DNA of 64,000 nucleotides from Pseudoduganella lurida (GCF_007830455.1 NZ_VLLB01000002.1:248001-312000), one strand, 5' to 3'. Positions 16,353 through 26,456 are shown, numbered from the stretch's first letter. Program-made: numbers and translations. The notes: generated by a model from the letters alone, not told the origin.

Positions 16353-17705
16353 TCAGCCGGCAGCAGGCGCCAGCACTGCCGGCCCCTTCTTGCCGGGCCG
16401 GTTGCGGGCAAACAGCACCGCGATACCGCCGAGCAGCGAAGCAGCGGCCAGGCCATACAGGCCGCCCTGGATCGAACCAGTGCGCTGTTCCAGCATGCCG
16501 AACGCGGTCGGCGCCACGAAGCCGCCCAGGTTGCCCAGGGAGTTGATCAACGCGATCACGGCGGCAGCGATGCGCACGTCCAGGTAGGCCTGCGGGATGG
16601 GCCAGAACAGCGCGGAAGCGGCCTTGAAGCCGATCGCGGCGAAGCACACGGCGATGAAGCCGTACACCGGATTGGCGGTGGATGCCGAGGCGAACATGCC
16701 CACGCCGGCCACCACGAAGGCGGTCGCCGCCCAGCCCTGCTGGTACTTGAAGCGCGCCGCCAGGGCCGCGAACGCATACATCGCCACGATGGAGATAATC
16801 CACGGCACCGAATTGAACAGGCCGACCTGGAACTCGCTGTAGTCGCCCATCTTCTTGATCATCGTCGGCAGCCAGAACGTGGCACCGTAGATCGTTACCG
16901 AGATCATGAAGTAGATCACGCAGAACAGCAGGATCTGCGGGTCGCGCATCAGGCGCCAGCCGCCGCTGTGCTTGCCCTGTTCGGCCTCGCGTTCCTTCTG
17001 CTCGGCCGCGATCTCGTTGATCAGCACATCGCGCTCGGCGGTGGACAGCCACTTGGCATCCTTCGGTTCGGAGTCCAGGTAGAACCACACGGCGCCGCAC
17101 AGCAGCACGGAGAACATGCCTTCGATGATGAACATCCACTGCCAGCCGTGCAGGCCCATGCCTTCGACCTGCAGCAGGCCGCCGCTGATCGGGCCGGACA
17201 GCACGGAGGCCACCGCCGAACCGCTCAGGAAGATGGCCATGGCCTTGCCCCGCTCGCCGCGCGGCAGCCAGCGCGTGAAGTAGTACACCACGCCCGGGAA
17301 GAAGCCCGCCTCGGCCACGCCGAGGATGAAGCGCATCACGTAGAACGACGTTTCGCCCTGCACGAAGGCCATGCCGGTGGCGGCCAGGCCCCAGGTGCAC
17401 ATGATGCGCGTCAGCCAGGCCTTGGCGCCGAAGCGCTGCAGCATCATGTTCGATGGGACTTCGAACAGCGCATAGCCGATGAAGAACAGGCCGGCGCCGA
17501 AGCCGAAGGCCGCGGCATCGATGCCCAGGTCGCTGCTCAGGTGCGGCCGCACGAAGCCGATGTTCACCCGGTCGATGTAGTTCGCGATGAACATGATGAC
17601 GAACAGCGGCAGGATACGCCACTTGACCTTGCTGATCGCCGCTGCCAGCAGCGGATTGTCCGCCCCGGCCTTCCCTGCTCCGACTGTTGCGCCGTTTTGA
17701 CTCAC
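16353..17705 (-). CDS. MFS transporter, anion:cation symporter family (probable hexarate uptake)
   Basis: A 450-residue protein with 12 predicted membrane segments. The first loop NYIDRVNIGF and the segment FFIGYALFEVPSNMMLQRFGAKAWLTRI are characteristic of the ACS family (GudP, GarP, phthalate permeases). A hydrophilic central loop (about 215-260) separates the halves. It begins 26 bp after the porin stop and is the third gene of gudD-porin-MFS, so glucarate or galactarate uptake is the natural role. The substrate is inferred from the operon. Confidence 0.88.
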   Translation of the reverse strand: MSQNGATVGAGKAGADNPLLAAAISKVKWRILPLFVIMFIANYIDRVNIGFVRPHLSSDLGIDAAAFGFGAGLFFIGYALFEVPSNMMLQRFGAKAWLTRIMCTWGLAATGMAFVQGETSFYVMRFILGVAEAGFFPGVVYYFTRWLPRGERGKAMAIFLSGSAVASVLSGPISGGLLQVEGMGLHGWQWMFIIEGMFSVLLCGAVWFYLDSEPKDAKWLSTAERDVLINEIAAEQKEREAEQGKHSGGWRLMRDPQILLFCVIYFMISVTIYGATFWLPTMIKKMGDYSEFQVGLFNSVPWIISIVAMYAFAALAARFKYQQGWAATAFVVAGVGMFASASTANPVYGFIAVCFAAIGFKAASALFWPIPQAYLDVRIAAAVIALINSLGNLGGFVAPTAFGMLEQRTGSIQGGLYGLAAASLLGGIAVLFARNRPGKKGPAVLAPAAG

Positions 17706-17731
17706 GATGGTCTCCTTGGTTTAGGTCTTGA

Positions 17732-18817
17732 TCAGAAGGCGTGGCGCATGCCCAGGTTGACGGCGCGGTTGCCGCTGCCGCCATCGCTGGCATTGCCCAG
17801 CGTGTAGCTGGCGCCGTTCTTGTTGAGCATGCGCGCGTAGACGAGGTACACGTCGGTGCGGCGCGACAGGTTGTAGCGGTAGCCGAGGGCGAACTGGTCG
17901 GCATCCTGGTTGGCGGCCTCCTTGTCGTCCTTGTGGATCCACGAGGCCAGCACGGTGTGGAGGCCCAGCGGCACGCTCACGCCCACCAGTGCATCCGTGC
18001 TGTCCTGCGTGACGGCGGTGGCGACGGGCGCCACGGCCAGGCCGTAGGGATTGGTGGCGTTGCGCAGGGTCGAGCTGAGCGGCCCCTTGTTCACGCCATA
18101 CGCCAGGTACAGCTTGGCCGGCTTGAACGTGTAGTTCGCCGCCAGCAGCGTGTTGCGGGCACTGCCCAGCCGGATCGTCGCCGTGTCGTTGCTCTTGTTG
18201 TGCACGGCCAGGCGCAGTGCCAGCGGCCCGTTCGTGTAGGCCAGGCCCGCGCCCATCGACCGTCCGGCCGATGCATCGCCATTCACCTCGCCGGCCGCGT
18301 AATCCAGGTTGGCGCTGAAGCCCTTGAACACGGCGCTGGCGTACTTGATGCTGTTGTCCATGCGGCCGCCGTTCGAGACGGCGTTGATCAGGTTCTTCTC
18401 GTCCGCCGACGTGCCGCTGCTGAACGGATCGGCAGACACGGCCGCCAGGTAGTGGTTGGCGTACTGGCGGCCGAAGGTCAGCGTGCCCAGGTCCTGGTTG
18501 GCGATGCCGACATAGGCCTGGCGGCCGTACAGCACGCCGCCCTGGCCCGAGTTGCCCGTGTCGAGCTGGATGCCATGCTCCAGCAGGAACAGGGCGGTAT
18601 TGCCGCCGCCCAGGTCCTCGACGCCCTTGAAGCCCAGCCGCGAACCGGACTCGATGCCGCCGGTGACCTTGGTGACGGCGCCGGCCTTGTTGCCGCTCTC
18701 GAAGGAGAGGCCGGCATCGGCGATGCCGTAGATGGTGATGCTCGACTGCGCCAGCGCGGACTGGCCCGCCAGCGCCAGTGCGCCTGCCACTGCCGCGGCC
18801 ATGAATTTGTTCTGCAA
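17732..18817 (-). CDS. Gram-negative trimeric porin (OmpC-like)
   Basis: A 361-residue protein with signal peptide ending ALAQSSITIYGIADAGLSF, the standard start of betaproteobacterial porins, and a terminal strand ending in Phe (VNLGMRHAF). The eyelet loop and LGFKGVEDLGGGN are recognisable. TTG at 18817 is used as start since AGGAG lies seven bases upstream; the alternative ATG five codons later lacks a site. It lies between gudD and the MFS gene with 26-bp gaps on both sides. Role: passage of acidic sugars across the outer membrane. Confidence 0.9.
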   Translation of the reverse strand: MQNKFMAAAVAGALALAGQSALAQSSITIYGIADAGLSFESGNKAGAVTKVTGGIESGSRLGFKGVEDLGGGNTALFLLEHGIQLDTGNSGQGGVLYGRQAYVGIANQDLGTLTFGRQYANHYLAAVSADPFSSGTSADEKNLINAVSNGGRMDNSIKYASAVFKGFSANLDYAAGEVNGDASAGRSMGAGLAYTNGPLALRLAVHNKSNDTATIRLGSARNTLLAANYTFKPAKLYLAYGVNKGPLSSTLRNATNPYGLAVAPVATAVTQDSTDALVGVSVPLGLHTVLASWIHKDDKEAANQDADQFALGYRYNLSRRTDVYLVYARMLNKNGASYTLGNASDGGSGNRAVNLGMRHAF

Positions 18818-18843
18818 AACGTGTCTCCTGAAGCTTTGTTTTT

Positions 18844-20205
18844 TCAGCGCGCCATGCTCGGGCGCTTCGGATCGTAGGTCCAGTCGGGGACCAGGTAGCG
18901 CATCGCGGCGGCATCGTCGCGCGCACCGCCGGCCACGCGCTTGTACAGCTCGTGGGCGGCGTGGATGCGGTCCATGTCCGGCTCGATGCCCAGGCCCGGC
19001 CGGTCCGGCACCTGCACGTTGCCGCCCACGATCTGCAGCGGCTCGCGCGTCAGGCGCTCCTCGCCCTCCTGCCAGATCCAGTGCGTGTCGATCGCGGTGA
19101 TCTCGCCCGGCGCCGCGGCCGCGCAGTGCGTGAACATCGCCAGCGACACGTCGAAGTGGTTGTTCGAGTGCGAGCCCCACGTCATGCCCCATTCATGGCA
19201 CAGCTGCGCCAGGCGCACGGACCCCTGCAGCGTCCAGAAGTGCGGGTCGGCCAGCGGAATGTCCACGGCGCCCAGCAGGTGCGAATGGGCCATCTGGCGC
19301 CAGTCGGTGGCAACCATGTTGGTGGCCGTGCGGATGCCGGTGGCGCGCTTGAACTCGGCCATGATCTCGCGGCCCGAGTAGCCGTTTTCAGGACCGCAAG
19401 GATCCTCGGCGTACGCCAGGATGTGGCCCTTGCCCTTGCAGGCGGCAATCGCCTCGGCCAGCGACCAGGCGCCGTTCGGGTCCAGCGTGGCGCGCGCCTG
19501 CGGGAAGCGCCGCATGATGGCGGCGACGGCCTCGACTTCTTCCTCGGCGCGCATCACGCCGCCCTTCAGCTTGAAGTCCGTGAAGCCGTATTTATCGACG
19601 CTGGCCGAGGCCAGGTCGGCGATCGCCTCGGGCGTGAGCGCCTCCTCGTGGCGGGCGCGGTACCAGCCCTGCTTGCCTTCGCCAGACAGGTAAGGCAGGT
19701 CGGTGCGCGTGCGGTCGCCGATGTAGAACAGGTAGGCCAGCATCGGCACCTCGGTGCGCTGCTGGCCGCTGCCGAGCAGTTCGCAGACGGGCACGCCCAG
19801 GTGCTGGCCCAGCAGGTCGAGCAGCGCCGCTTCGACAGCCGCGATGACGTTCTCCAGCCGCAGGTTGATCTCGTGCGGCTGCTTCATGACGGCTTCCTCG
19901 GCCGCATTGGTGACCTGGTGGTTGGCCTTGCCGGCGATCGCGCTGCGCATCGCGTTCAGCGTGCGGTTGTAGCGGCCGATCTCGGTACCGGCGACGAGCG
20001 GCACCGCCCTCTCCAGTGCGGCCAGGATGCCGGCCGAACCCGGTACTTCGCCCATCCCCACGTGGCCGGCGCTGTCCTTCAGCAGCACCAGCACGCGGGT
20101 GAAGTACGGCGCGTGGGCGCCGCACAGGTTGAGCAGCATGCTGTCGCGGCCGGCGACGGGGATGACCTGCATGGTGGTGATGGTCGGGGTACTGGTTCGG
20201 TCCAT
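18844..20205 (-). CDS. gudD: Glucarate dehydratase
   Basis: A 453-residue enolase-superfamily enzyme, close in length and sequence to E. coli GudD (446). Landmarks: [31 protein letters not shown] (base Lys), [21 protein letters not shown] and [10 protein letters not shown] (metal ligands), [18 protein letters not shown] (catalytic His) and [16 protein letters not shown]. It dehydrates D-glucarate (and L-idarate) to 5-keto-4-deoxyglucarate. ATG 20205 is chosen because homologues start near here. It is the first gene of the operon, divergent from a GntR gene. The aldolase and reductase for the next steps are not in the window. Confidence 0.95.
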   Translation of the reverse strand: MDRTSTPTITTMQVIPVAGRDSMLLNLCGAHAPYFTRVLVLLKDSAGHVGMGEVPGSAGILAALERAVPLVAGTEIGRYNRTLNAMRSAIAGKANHQVTNAAEEAVMKQPHEINLRLENVIAAVEAALLDLLGQHLGVPVCELLGSGQQRTEVPMLAYLFYIGDRTRTDLPYLSGEGKQGWYRARHEEALTPEAIADLASASVDKYGFTDFKLKGGVMRAEEEVEAVAAIMRRFPQARATLDPNGAWSLAEAIAACKGKGHILAYAEDPCGPENGYSGREIMAEFKRATGIRTATNMVATDWRQMAHSHLLGAVDIPLADPHFWTLQGSVRLAQLCHEWGMTWGSHSNNHFDVSLAMFTHCAAAAPGEITAIDTHWIWQEGEERLTREPLQIVGGNVQVPDRPGLGIEPDMDRIHAAHELYKRVAGGARDDAAAMRYLVPDWTYDPKRPSMAR

Positions 20206-20270
20206 GGTGGCGTCTCGCGTGGGATTTGTCGTTGGAAGGTGGGCCGGAAACCGCATGGAATCCAGCTGGG

Positions 20271-20280
20271 ATCCTAGGAT
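20271..20280. promoter_or_regulatory. Perfect 10-bp palindrome in the gudD/gntR spacer, candidate operator
   Basis: ATCCTAGGAT lies 66 bp before the gudD start and directly beside the palindrome CCAGCTGG at 20262-20269. The spacer separates gudD from the GntR-type regulator, where such a regulator normally binds. Low confidence, since short palindromes occur by chance. Confidence 0.3.
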
Positions 20281-20431
20281 ACGGTCTGAGTGTAATGGAA
20301 ATCGATGTCTTTGCGCTACCGGTTTCGGCAGCTTTCGATGTGCACTTGCAGCATGAAAGCCGGGGGGCGCCCGGGCGGGACCAAAATGGCCCGTGCTAAA
20401 ATGGAAACCCCTTTAGTTATGCGCCCGCCCC

Positions 20432-21160
20432 ATGAGCCTCGAGAGCCTGTCCGCCGCCTTCACTCTGGACCGCTCGCGCAGCGCCACCTCGCAGGTTTAC
20501 GAATTCCTGCGCGAACTGATCGTCACCCTCGCCCTGGAGCCCGGCACGCCGCTGTCGCGCACCCAGGTTGCCGAGCGCCTGAACCTGTCGCCGATGCCCG
20601 TGCGCGAAGCGCTGTCGCAGCTGGAAAAGGAAGGCCTTGTCGAGATCTTTCCGCAGCACCTGACGCGGGTGCGGGGCATCGACGTGGATTCGGCGCGCCA
20701 GGTGCACGTGCTGCGGCTGGCCGTGGAACTGGAGATCGTGTTCGGGTTGGCGAAGAATGCCGGACCGGCCGTGGCGAAAGCGCTGCTGGCCACCGTGACG
20801 AAGCAGCGCGCCTGCCTCGAGGTGGACGATTTCGGCGGCTTCATCACGTTCGACCAGGAATTCCACCTGACGATGTACCGCGAGGCGCGGCTGATGAATG
20901 TCTGGCACATGATCCGCGGCGCCAGCGGCAACCTGGACCGGCTGCGCCGCCTGCACGTGCCCCTGAACGGCAAGGCGCAGGCCGTGCTGGAGCAGCACAC
21001 GGGGATAGCGCGCGCGATCAGCGAAGGCAATGCGGCCGAGGCGCAGGACTGGGTGCGCCAGCACTTATCCGGCACGCTGGCGGAGCTGGACAGCCTGCGC
21101 GAACGCTATCCCGACTACATGCTGCCGATGGCGGACTTCGTCGAACGCACGCCGGCCTGA
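20432..21160 (+). CDS. GntR family transcriptional regulator (FCD/FadR subfamily)
   Basis: A 242-residue repressor-type protein. The winged helix occupies residues 18-85, with PLSRTQVAERLNLSPMPVREALSQLEKEGLVEI as recognition region; the C-terminal all-helical FCD ligand domain follows, with D-x3-H (FDQEFHL) and two further His-containing helices that bind metal. No clear ribosome-binding site precedes the ATG. It is divergent from gudD, which makes it the likely hexarate- or uronate-responsive regulator of gudD-porin-MFS and perhaps of the GH43 gene that follows on its own strand. Confidence 0.9.
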   Translation: MSLESLSAAFTLDRSRSATSQVYEFLRELIVTLALEPGTPLSRTQVAERLNLSPMPVREALSQLEKEGLVEIFPQHLTRVRGIDVDSARQVHVLRLAVELEIVFGLAKNAGPAVAKALLATVTKQRACLEVDDFGGFITFDQEFHLTMYREARLMNVWHMIRGASGNLDRLRRLHVPLNGKAQAVLEQHTGIARAISEGNAAEAQDWVRQHLSGTLAELDSLRERYPDYMLPMADFVERTPA

Positions 21161-21286
21161 TCGCGCTGCGGCGAGCGTCGCATTTGCCGGGTCCCCGTTC
21201 ACCGCGACGACTTCGCAGCCGGGCCATGTCGGCCATGGCAGCCGCCGTGCCGCCGTACCGAGACAAGACAACAGGAGACACGGCCA

Positions 21287-23323
21287 ATGGCCATCAGACA
21301 GAAACTGCGCCGATGCTGGCTCGTCGCCACGTGCCTGCTGCTTTCGGCCTGCGCCGCACCGCCGGAACGCGGCTGGAGGGCAGACAACGGCAACGGCACC
21401 TTCACGAACCCGATCTTCTACGACGAGTTTTCCGATCCGGACGTGATCCGCGTGGGCGACTGGTTCTACATGACGGGCACCACGATGCACGCGATGCCCG
21501 GCCTGCCCGTGCTGCGCTCGCGCGACCTGGTCAACTGGGAATTCGTCAGCTACGCGGCGCCGCGCCTCGATGCCGGGCCGGCCTATCGTCTCGAAGGCGG
21601 CCAGTCGGCGTACGGGCGCGGCATCTGGGCACCCAGCCTGCGCTACCACGCCGGCACGTTCTACATCTTCACGAACGTGAACGGCCGGGCGACGCAGGTC
21701 TATTCCGCAAGCGATCCGCGCGGACCATGGCGCCACCACGAGATGCGCCGCGGCCTGCACGACCTGTCCGTACTGTTCGACGACGACGGCAGGACGTATG
21801 CGGTGTGGGGCCACCAGGAGATGCACATCGCGCAGCTGAATGCGGACCTGACCGACATCGTCGCGGGCACCGAACGGGTGCTGTTCGGGAAAGCGGACGG
21901 CATGGGCGAAGGCGCGCACTTCTACAAGATCGATGGCCGCTACTTCATCCTGAGCGCCAACTATGCCGGCGGCTTCCGCATGCCGGCCGCGCGCGCCGAC
22001 CACGTGTACGGCCCGTATGAAGTCAACCGTGCCATCAGCCAGGATGAAGGCTTCGGCCTGGTGCGCGGCTACCGGCTCGCCTCGTTCGACCCGCCGTTCC
22101 GGATCACGCCGCCCGATCCGGCGTCACGCGACGGCACGGCACTGCACCAGGGCGGCATCGTGCTGACGCCGGCCGGCGAATGGTGGGGCTTCTCGATGAT
22201 GGACTATAACTCGGTGGGCCGGCTGCTCGGCCTGTCGCCCATCACCTGGCAGGACGGCTGGCCGTACTTCGGCCTGCCCGGCAACCTGGGCCGCAATCCG
22301 CGCACCTGGGTGAAACCGAAGACGGCGGCCACGGTCCCCGCCAGCGTGCCGTTCGAGCGCAACGACGATTTCAACGGCCCCCTGAAACCCGTCTGGCAAT
22401 GGAACCACGCACCGGACGACGGGCGGTGGTCCCTGACGGAGCGGCCCGGCTACCTGCGCCTGCAGGCCCTGCCCGCCACGTCGTTCTGGCAGGCCCGCAA
22501 CAGCCTCACGCAGCGCGCCATCGGGCCGGTGTCCACGCCCACCGTCGTCCTCGATGCGGCCGGCCTGCTGCCGGGCGGCACGGCGGGACTGGCGCTGCTC
22601 TTGCTGCCGTATGCAACGCTCGGCGTGGAGCGGGACGAAGCCGGGCTGGCCATCGTGCTGTTCGACCAGGCGCGCAACCGGCGCAGCACCGTGCGCATCG
22701 CCGCCACGCGCGTCTGGCTGCGCGCCCATTGCGACTTCCTGACCGAACAGGCCACGTTCAGCTACTCGCTGGACGGCCGCCACTTCGAACCCGTGGGCGA
22801 GCCGTTCACGATGGTGTTCCAGCTGAAGACCTTCCAAGGGGTGCGCTATGCGCTGTTCAGCTACAGCACCACGCCATCCGTGGCCGGCCATGCCGACTTC
22901 GACAGCGTGGACGTGCAGCAGCCGCACCCGCGCGGCCTGATGCGGCCGATCCCGCTGGGCCGGACGATCCGGCTGCGGGCGCATGCCGGCAGCACCGGCC
23001 TGGCCGTAGACGGCAGCAGGCTGGCGCTGGCATCCGCTGCGCCGTTCCAGGTGATCGACATGGGCAGCGGACGTGTCGCGCTGCGGTCCGGGCAAGGGCA
23101 CGTGACGGTCGAGCGCACCGGGCAGATGGTCCTGCGCAGCGGCGCACCGGGCACCGCGGCGACGTTCCAGTGGATGGAGACGCCGACCGGCGAACTGCTA
23201 CTGATGTCGCTGGCCACGAACCGTTACCTGCGTGCCGATGCGGCCAGCGGCACCGTCAGCGCCGACAGTGCCGGCCCCGTCCCCGACGGCAGCGATGGCT
23301 CGCGCTTCGTGTGGTCCGAGTAA
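21287..23323 (+). CDS. GH43 family glycoside hydrolase, lipoprotein, three-domain
   Basis: A 678-residue protein with a lipoprotein signal (LLLSACAAP, Cys at residue 21). The GH43 propeller spans about 35-350: NPIFYDEFSDPDVIRVGDWFYMTGTT carries the base Asp, and GEGAHFYKIDGRYFIL the general-acid segment, although the usual E(G/A)P is EGA here. A beta-sandwich domain (about 355-550) and a C-terminal beta-trefoil- or fascin-like domain (about 555-678) follow and may bind carbohydrate. AGGAG lies 14-18 bp before the ATG. Probable role: arabinan, xylan or galactan oligosaccharide hydrolysis at the outer membrane surface. Confidence 0.88.
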   Translation: MAIRQKLRRCWLVATCLLLSACAAPPERGWRADNGNGTFTNPIFYDEFSDPDVIRVGDWFYMTGTTMHAMPGLPVLRSRDLVNWEFVSYAAPRLDAGPAYRLEGGQSAYGRGIWAPSLRYHAGTFYIFTNVNGRATQVYSASDPRGPWRHHEMRRGLHDLSVLFDDDGRTYAVWGHQEMHIAQLNADLTDIVAGTERVLFGKADGMGEGAHFYKIDGRYFILSANYAGGFRMPAARADHVYGPYEVNRAISQDEGFGLVRGYRLASFDPPFRITPPDPASRDGTALHQGGIVLTPAGEWWGFSMMDYNSVGRLLGLSPITWQDGWPYFGLPGNLGRNPRTWVKPKTAATVPASVPFERNDDFNGPLKPVWQWNHAPDDGRWSLTERPGYLRLQALPATSFWQARNSLTQRAIGPVSTPTVVLDAAGLLPGGTAGLALLLLPYATLGVERDEAGLAIVLFDQARNRRSTVRIAATRVWLRAHCDFLTEQATFSYSLDGRHFEPVGEPFTMVFQLKTFQGVRYALFSYSTTPSVAGHADFDSVDVQQPHPRGLMRPIPLGRTIRLRAHAGSTGLAVDGSRLALASAAPFQVIDMGSGRVALRSGQGHVTVERTGQMVLRSGAPGTAATFQWMETPTGELLLMSLATNRYLRADAASGTVSADSAGPVPDGSDGSRFVWSE

Positions 23324-23353
23324 GGAGCAACCGCGGGGCCGAGGGCATCCCAC

Positions 23354-23581
23354 CTAGCCCAGCTGCTTGAGCCGCTGGCCGTGGATGCCCCATTTGCGTT
23401 CGGCGCCATCGACCGTGCCGCACAGCGCCCAGCCCGTGCCGATCTTCTGCACGGTGACGGGGGTCTCGATCTCGCGGGCCAGCTTTTCGGCCCACACGCC
23501 GGCGGCGCCCTGCCCCTTGAACAATTCCTGGCCTTCGTAGATCACGGTGGCATCGAAGACGGGTGCGGCAAAAATGGTCAT
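23354..23581 (-). CDS. Small hypothetical protein, 75 residues
   Basis: A compact 75-residue protein (MTIFAAPVFDATVIYEGQELF, ending WGIHGQRLKQLG) with alternating beta-strand-like character and no signal or membrane segment. AAGGAA lies upstream of the ATG and codon use matches the neighbours, which supports it as a real gene. Convergent with the GH43 gene. Function unknown. Confidence 0.7.
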   Translation of the reverse strand: MTIFAAPVFDATVIYEGQELFKGQGAAGVWAEKLAREIETPVTVQKIGTGWALCGTVDGAERKWGIHGQRLKQLG

Positions 23582-24289
23582 CTGGTGGGTTCCTTGGTTG
23601 TTTTGCAGGATGCGACGCGAACCGGGCGTTCGGCCCGAAGCTTCGGGTTGCTGGCGCGGCAGCCCGCAAGATCAGTCGTCCGGGTCCGGCAACCTGCGAG
23701 CACCCTGGACGGCCTCACCGGCGCCGTCATAAAGGCGGATTCTACCTCCTCCCTGCCGACCTTCTCGTTCACCAGCACCGCTGTCCACTTCCCGCGTCGG
23801 CGGCGGCAGCACTCAGCCAGCGCCACGCCGGGTGCCCGGCGACTGCCCCTCTTCCTGTAGACCGCTCGCATGGGCCGACGATGGCGCCGGAAGTTGCGAT
23901 CGCCATGATCACCTTCGGTTAGTTGCAATTTAGGAGGTGCGCGGATTGCTCACTGGCCGGTGCGTGCGGTCGGCTGGGGCTGGACGGGCCCGCTCGCGGG
24001 AGAGGCTGGCGGTCATTGCAGCCTTCGTCCTCGCCTGCAGGTCGCGGTCTGTCGATGCCTTCGTTTGCAGCCTGCAGGTCCCCGGCTATCTAAGCCTACG
24101 TTTTCAGCCGGCAGGTCGCCGACTATCCAAGTTTTCGCCCCGACCCGCAGACTGGCGGCTATCCAGGCCTTCGTTTCCGGCCCGCAGACTGGCGGCTACC
24201 GGGCTTCGTGCCCAGCCGATCGACAGGCGGCTATCGAATCCTTCACCTACACCGCGCAGACAGGCGGCTGCCGAACTACCATCCGCGCG
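23582..24289. other. 708-bp gene-free region containing a degenerate tandem array
   Basis: Short frames on both strands lack ribosome sites and family resemblance. The first 420 bp show nothing recognisable. The last third is a seven-unit degenerate tandem repeat (24022-24276), ending just before the LysR stop codon. Confidence 0.75.
24022..24276. repeat. Seven degenerate tandem units of 36-37 bp
   Basis: Units start near 24022, 24058, 24095, 24132, 24168, 24204 and 24240. Each begins with a variant of CCTTCGTTT and continues to a core resembling GCAGRCWGGCGGCTATC. The core is best kept in units 4-7 and is diverged in units 1-3 (GCAGGTCGCCGACTATC type). Mixed 36- and 37-bp lengths break any reading frame, so it is not a protein repeat. 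There is no constant-repeat / unique-spacer pattern, so it is not CRISPR. Confidence 0.85.
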
Positions 24290-25243
24290 TTAAGTTCCCG
24301 CCACTTGTCCGCCCTGTTCCACCTTGCCCTCGGGCGTCCCCGATGACGAATGCAGCAGCTCTTCCTTGAGCATGTCGAACAGCGTGCGCGCCGCCGGCGC
24401 CATGCTGTGTTCGCGCTTGCTGATCAGCCCGAGCGTGCGCTTGATCTCCGGATTCACCAGCGGCACGCCGACGATGCCACCCGGCCTACCCGGCAGCACG
24501 GAGAGCCCGGGCACGGCGGCCACGCCAAGCCCCGCCTCCACCAGCCCGAGCACGCCGGAAACGTGGTTGACCTCGCAGAAGATCACCGGGTGCTTCTCGA
24601 TGCCGGCCAGCGCCGCATCGATCACGGTGCGATTGCCGCTCGACTTGGCCACCGAGATATAGCGCTCGTCGACCGTGTCCTTCCAGGCGAGTTCCTTGCG
24701 GCCCGCGAGCGGATGGTCGTGCCGCAGCGCCAGCACATAGCTCTCCACGTGGACCGGCACGAATTCGATCTCGGGATTTTCCGCCCCCGCGAAATTGATG
24801 CCGAAGTCCGCCTCGCCCCGCAGCACGAGGTTCAGCACGTCCTGGGCGCTCTCGTCGTGCACGCGCACGCGGATGCGCGGATAGCGCGCGCTGAACCGCT
24901 TCAGCACCGCCGGCAGGAAATGCCAGACGGCCGACGGCACGCAGGCGCACGTGACGGTGCCGGTGCGGTGGGCCGCGAGGTCGGCAATGCCCAGCACTGC
25001 GTCTTCCAGGCCATCGAGTGCCGTGCGTACATTGACCAGGAAGGTTTCGCCCACGTTGGTCAGCTGCACGCGCCGCGTGGTGCGCTCGAACAGCTTCACG
25101 CCCAACCCCTCTTCCAGCTTGTCGATGCGGCGGCTGAGCGCCGACTGCGACAGGAACAGGTCGGCGGCCGCCTGGCGGAAGCTGGCCCGCTCGGCGACCG
25201 CCACGAAGGCCTGCAGGTCGAGGATGTCGTAATTGATGCGCAT
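24290..25243 (-). CDS. LysR family transcriptional regulator
   Basis: A 317-residue regulator. The winged helix is residues 5-65 (FVAVAERASFRQAAADLFLSQSALSRRIDKLEE), followed by the two-lobed effector domain (about 95-300) with GLGVAAVPGLSVLPG near the end. It is divergent from the porin gene at 25351 across a 107-bp spacer that contains AT-rich sequence (CTTGCAATTATC near 25266), the usual position for a LysR box. It likely controls the porin-binding protein-MFS set. Confidence 0.9.
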   Translation of the reverse strand: MRINYDILDLQAFVAVAERASFRQAAADLFLSQSALSRRIDKLEEGLGVKLFERTTRRVQLTNVGETFLVNVRTALDGLEDAVLGIADLAAHRTGTVTCACVPSAVWHFLPAVLKRFSARYPRIRVRVHDESAQDVLNLVLRGEADFGINFAGAENPEIEFVPVHVESYVLALRHDHPLAGRKELAWKDTVDERYISVAKSSGNRTVIDAALAGIEKHPVIFCEVNHVSGVLGLVEAGLGVAAVPGLSVLPGRPGGIVGVPLVNPEIKRTLGLISKREHSMAPAARTLFDMLKEELLHSSSGTPEGKVEQGGQVAGT

Positions 25244-25350
25244 GGCGCAAGAATACGCCGGAAACTTGCAATTATCAAATCAGCGAATCTGGCGGATGAT
25301 AGCTCCCATACAACCAAGCGCCTCGCCAAGAAGGCCTCACAGGAGACAAT

Positions 25351-26442
25351 ATGCGCCATCCCTGCATGCTCGCGGCATTGCTCATTGCCAGCGGCTCATG
25401 CTTCGCCCAGAGCAGCGTGGGCCTGTACGGCATCGTCGACCTCGGCATGCGCTCGCTCGACGGCCTCAATGCCGGCAACGCACCGGTCCCGGGCGGCCGC
25501 ACGAACTCCATCAGCAGCGGTGTGAACGGCACCAGCCGCTGGGGCTTCCGGGCCCAGGAGTCCCTCGGCGGCGGCTGGAAAGCCCTGTTCCGCGTCGAAG
25601 GCGGCATCAATGCGGACACCGGCGCGCCGGCCAAGAGCGACCGGCTGTTCGACCGCCAGGCCTGGGTCGGCCTCGAATCGCCCTACGGCACGGTGCTGCT
25701 GGGCCGCCAGCCGAACCTGATCTCGGACGCGCTGATCGCCGTCGATCCGATCGGCAAGCGCTTCGCCAGCTTCAACCCCAACATCAATGTCGCCGGCCTC
25801 AGCAACACCAAGTTCGGCACGCATTCCTTCGGCACGCAGTACGGCCCCAGCGGCTATGCCGACAATTTCTACCGGCTCGACAACACGCTCAAGTACACGG
25901 CCACCGTGGGCCCGTGGCAGGCGCGCGCCGCCTATGCGTTCGGCGAGGTCGCCGGCGATGCCTCGGCCGGGTCCAGCCATGGCGCCGCCCTCGCCTACCA
26001 GCGTCCCGAATGGGCGGTGTCGGGCGCCGCGATGCAGTTCCGCAGCCAGGACGGCCTGCCGCTCGATGCCTGGTCCCTCGGTGCGATGGTGCGCCAGGGC
26101 GCCTGGCAGTTCAAGGCCAACTTCGCCCGCAACACTGCCGACACGGGCGCCGACCGCACCGTGCACCAGCGCGTGACGTCGGCCGGGGCCAGCCGCACGC
26201 TCGGCCATGACTGGCTGGTGACCGCCGCGTGGTACGGCGTGCGGCGCGAGGCCACCGGCCAGCGCGACGACGGCTTCGACCGCGAATTCCTGTTCGTCGA
26301 GAAGGCGCTGGCCCCCAGCACCACCGCCTATCTCGAAGCGGACTACACGACCTGGCACGGCGATGCCGCCGGCTTGACCGGGGGCCTGGCCAACGAGCGC
26401 CACGGCGCCGGCCTGACCCTCGGCCTGATGCAGAAATTCTGA
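25351..26442 (+). CDS. Gram-negative trimeric porin
   Basis: A 363-residue porin with signal peptide ending [20 protein letters not shown] and a final strand ending in Phe (LTLGLMQKF). [16 protein letters not shown] and [24 protein letters not shown] are standard porin motifs. AGGAG lies just before the ATG. First gene of a three-gene set on the plus strand, divergent from LysR. Confidence 0.9.
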   Translation: MRHPCMLAALLIASGSCFAQSSVGLYGIVDLGMRSLDGLNAGNAPVPGGRTNSISSGVNGTSRWGFRAQESLGGGWKALFRVEGGINADTGAPAKSDRLFDRQAWVGLESPYGTVLLGRQPNLISDALIAVDPIGKRFASFNPNINVAGLSNTKFGTHSFGTQYGPSGYADNFYRLDNTLKYTATVGPWQARAAYAFGEVAGDASAGSSHGAALAYQRPEWAVSGAAMQFRSQDGLPLDAWSLGAMVRQGAWQFKANFARNTADTGADRTVHQRVTSAGASRTLGHDWLVTAAWYGVRREATGQRDDGFDREFLFVEKALAPSTTAYLEADYTTWHGDAAGLTGGLANERHGAGLTLGLMQKF

Positions 26443-26456
26443 TGGAGACCAGTGCA

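Noticed and set aside
23578..23928. A 116-residue minus-strand frame in the spacer after the GH43 gene
   Set aside because: It overlaps the start of the better-supported 75-residue gene, is Arg-rich and has no ribosome site or known motif.
24022..24276. CRISPR array
   Set aside because: Units are contiguous and degenerate along their whole length; there is no constant repeat with unique spacers, and no cas gene is present.
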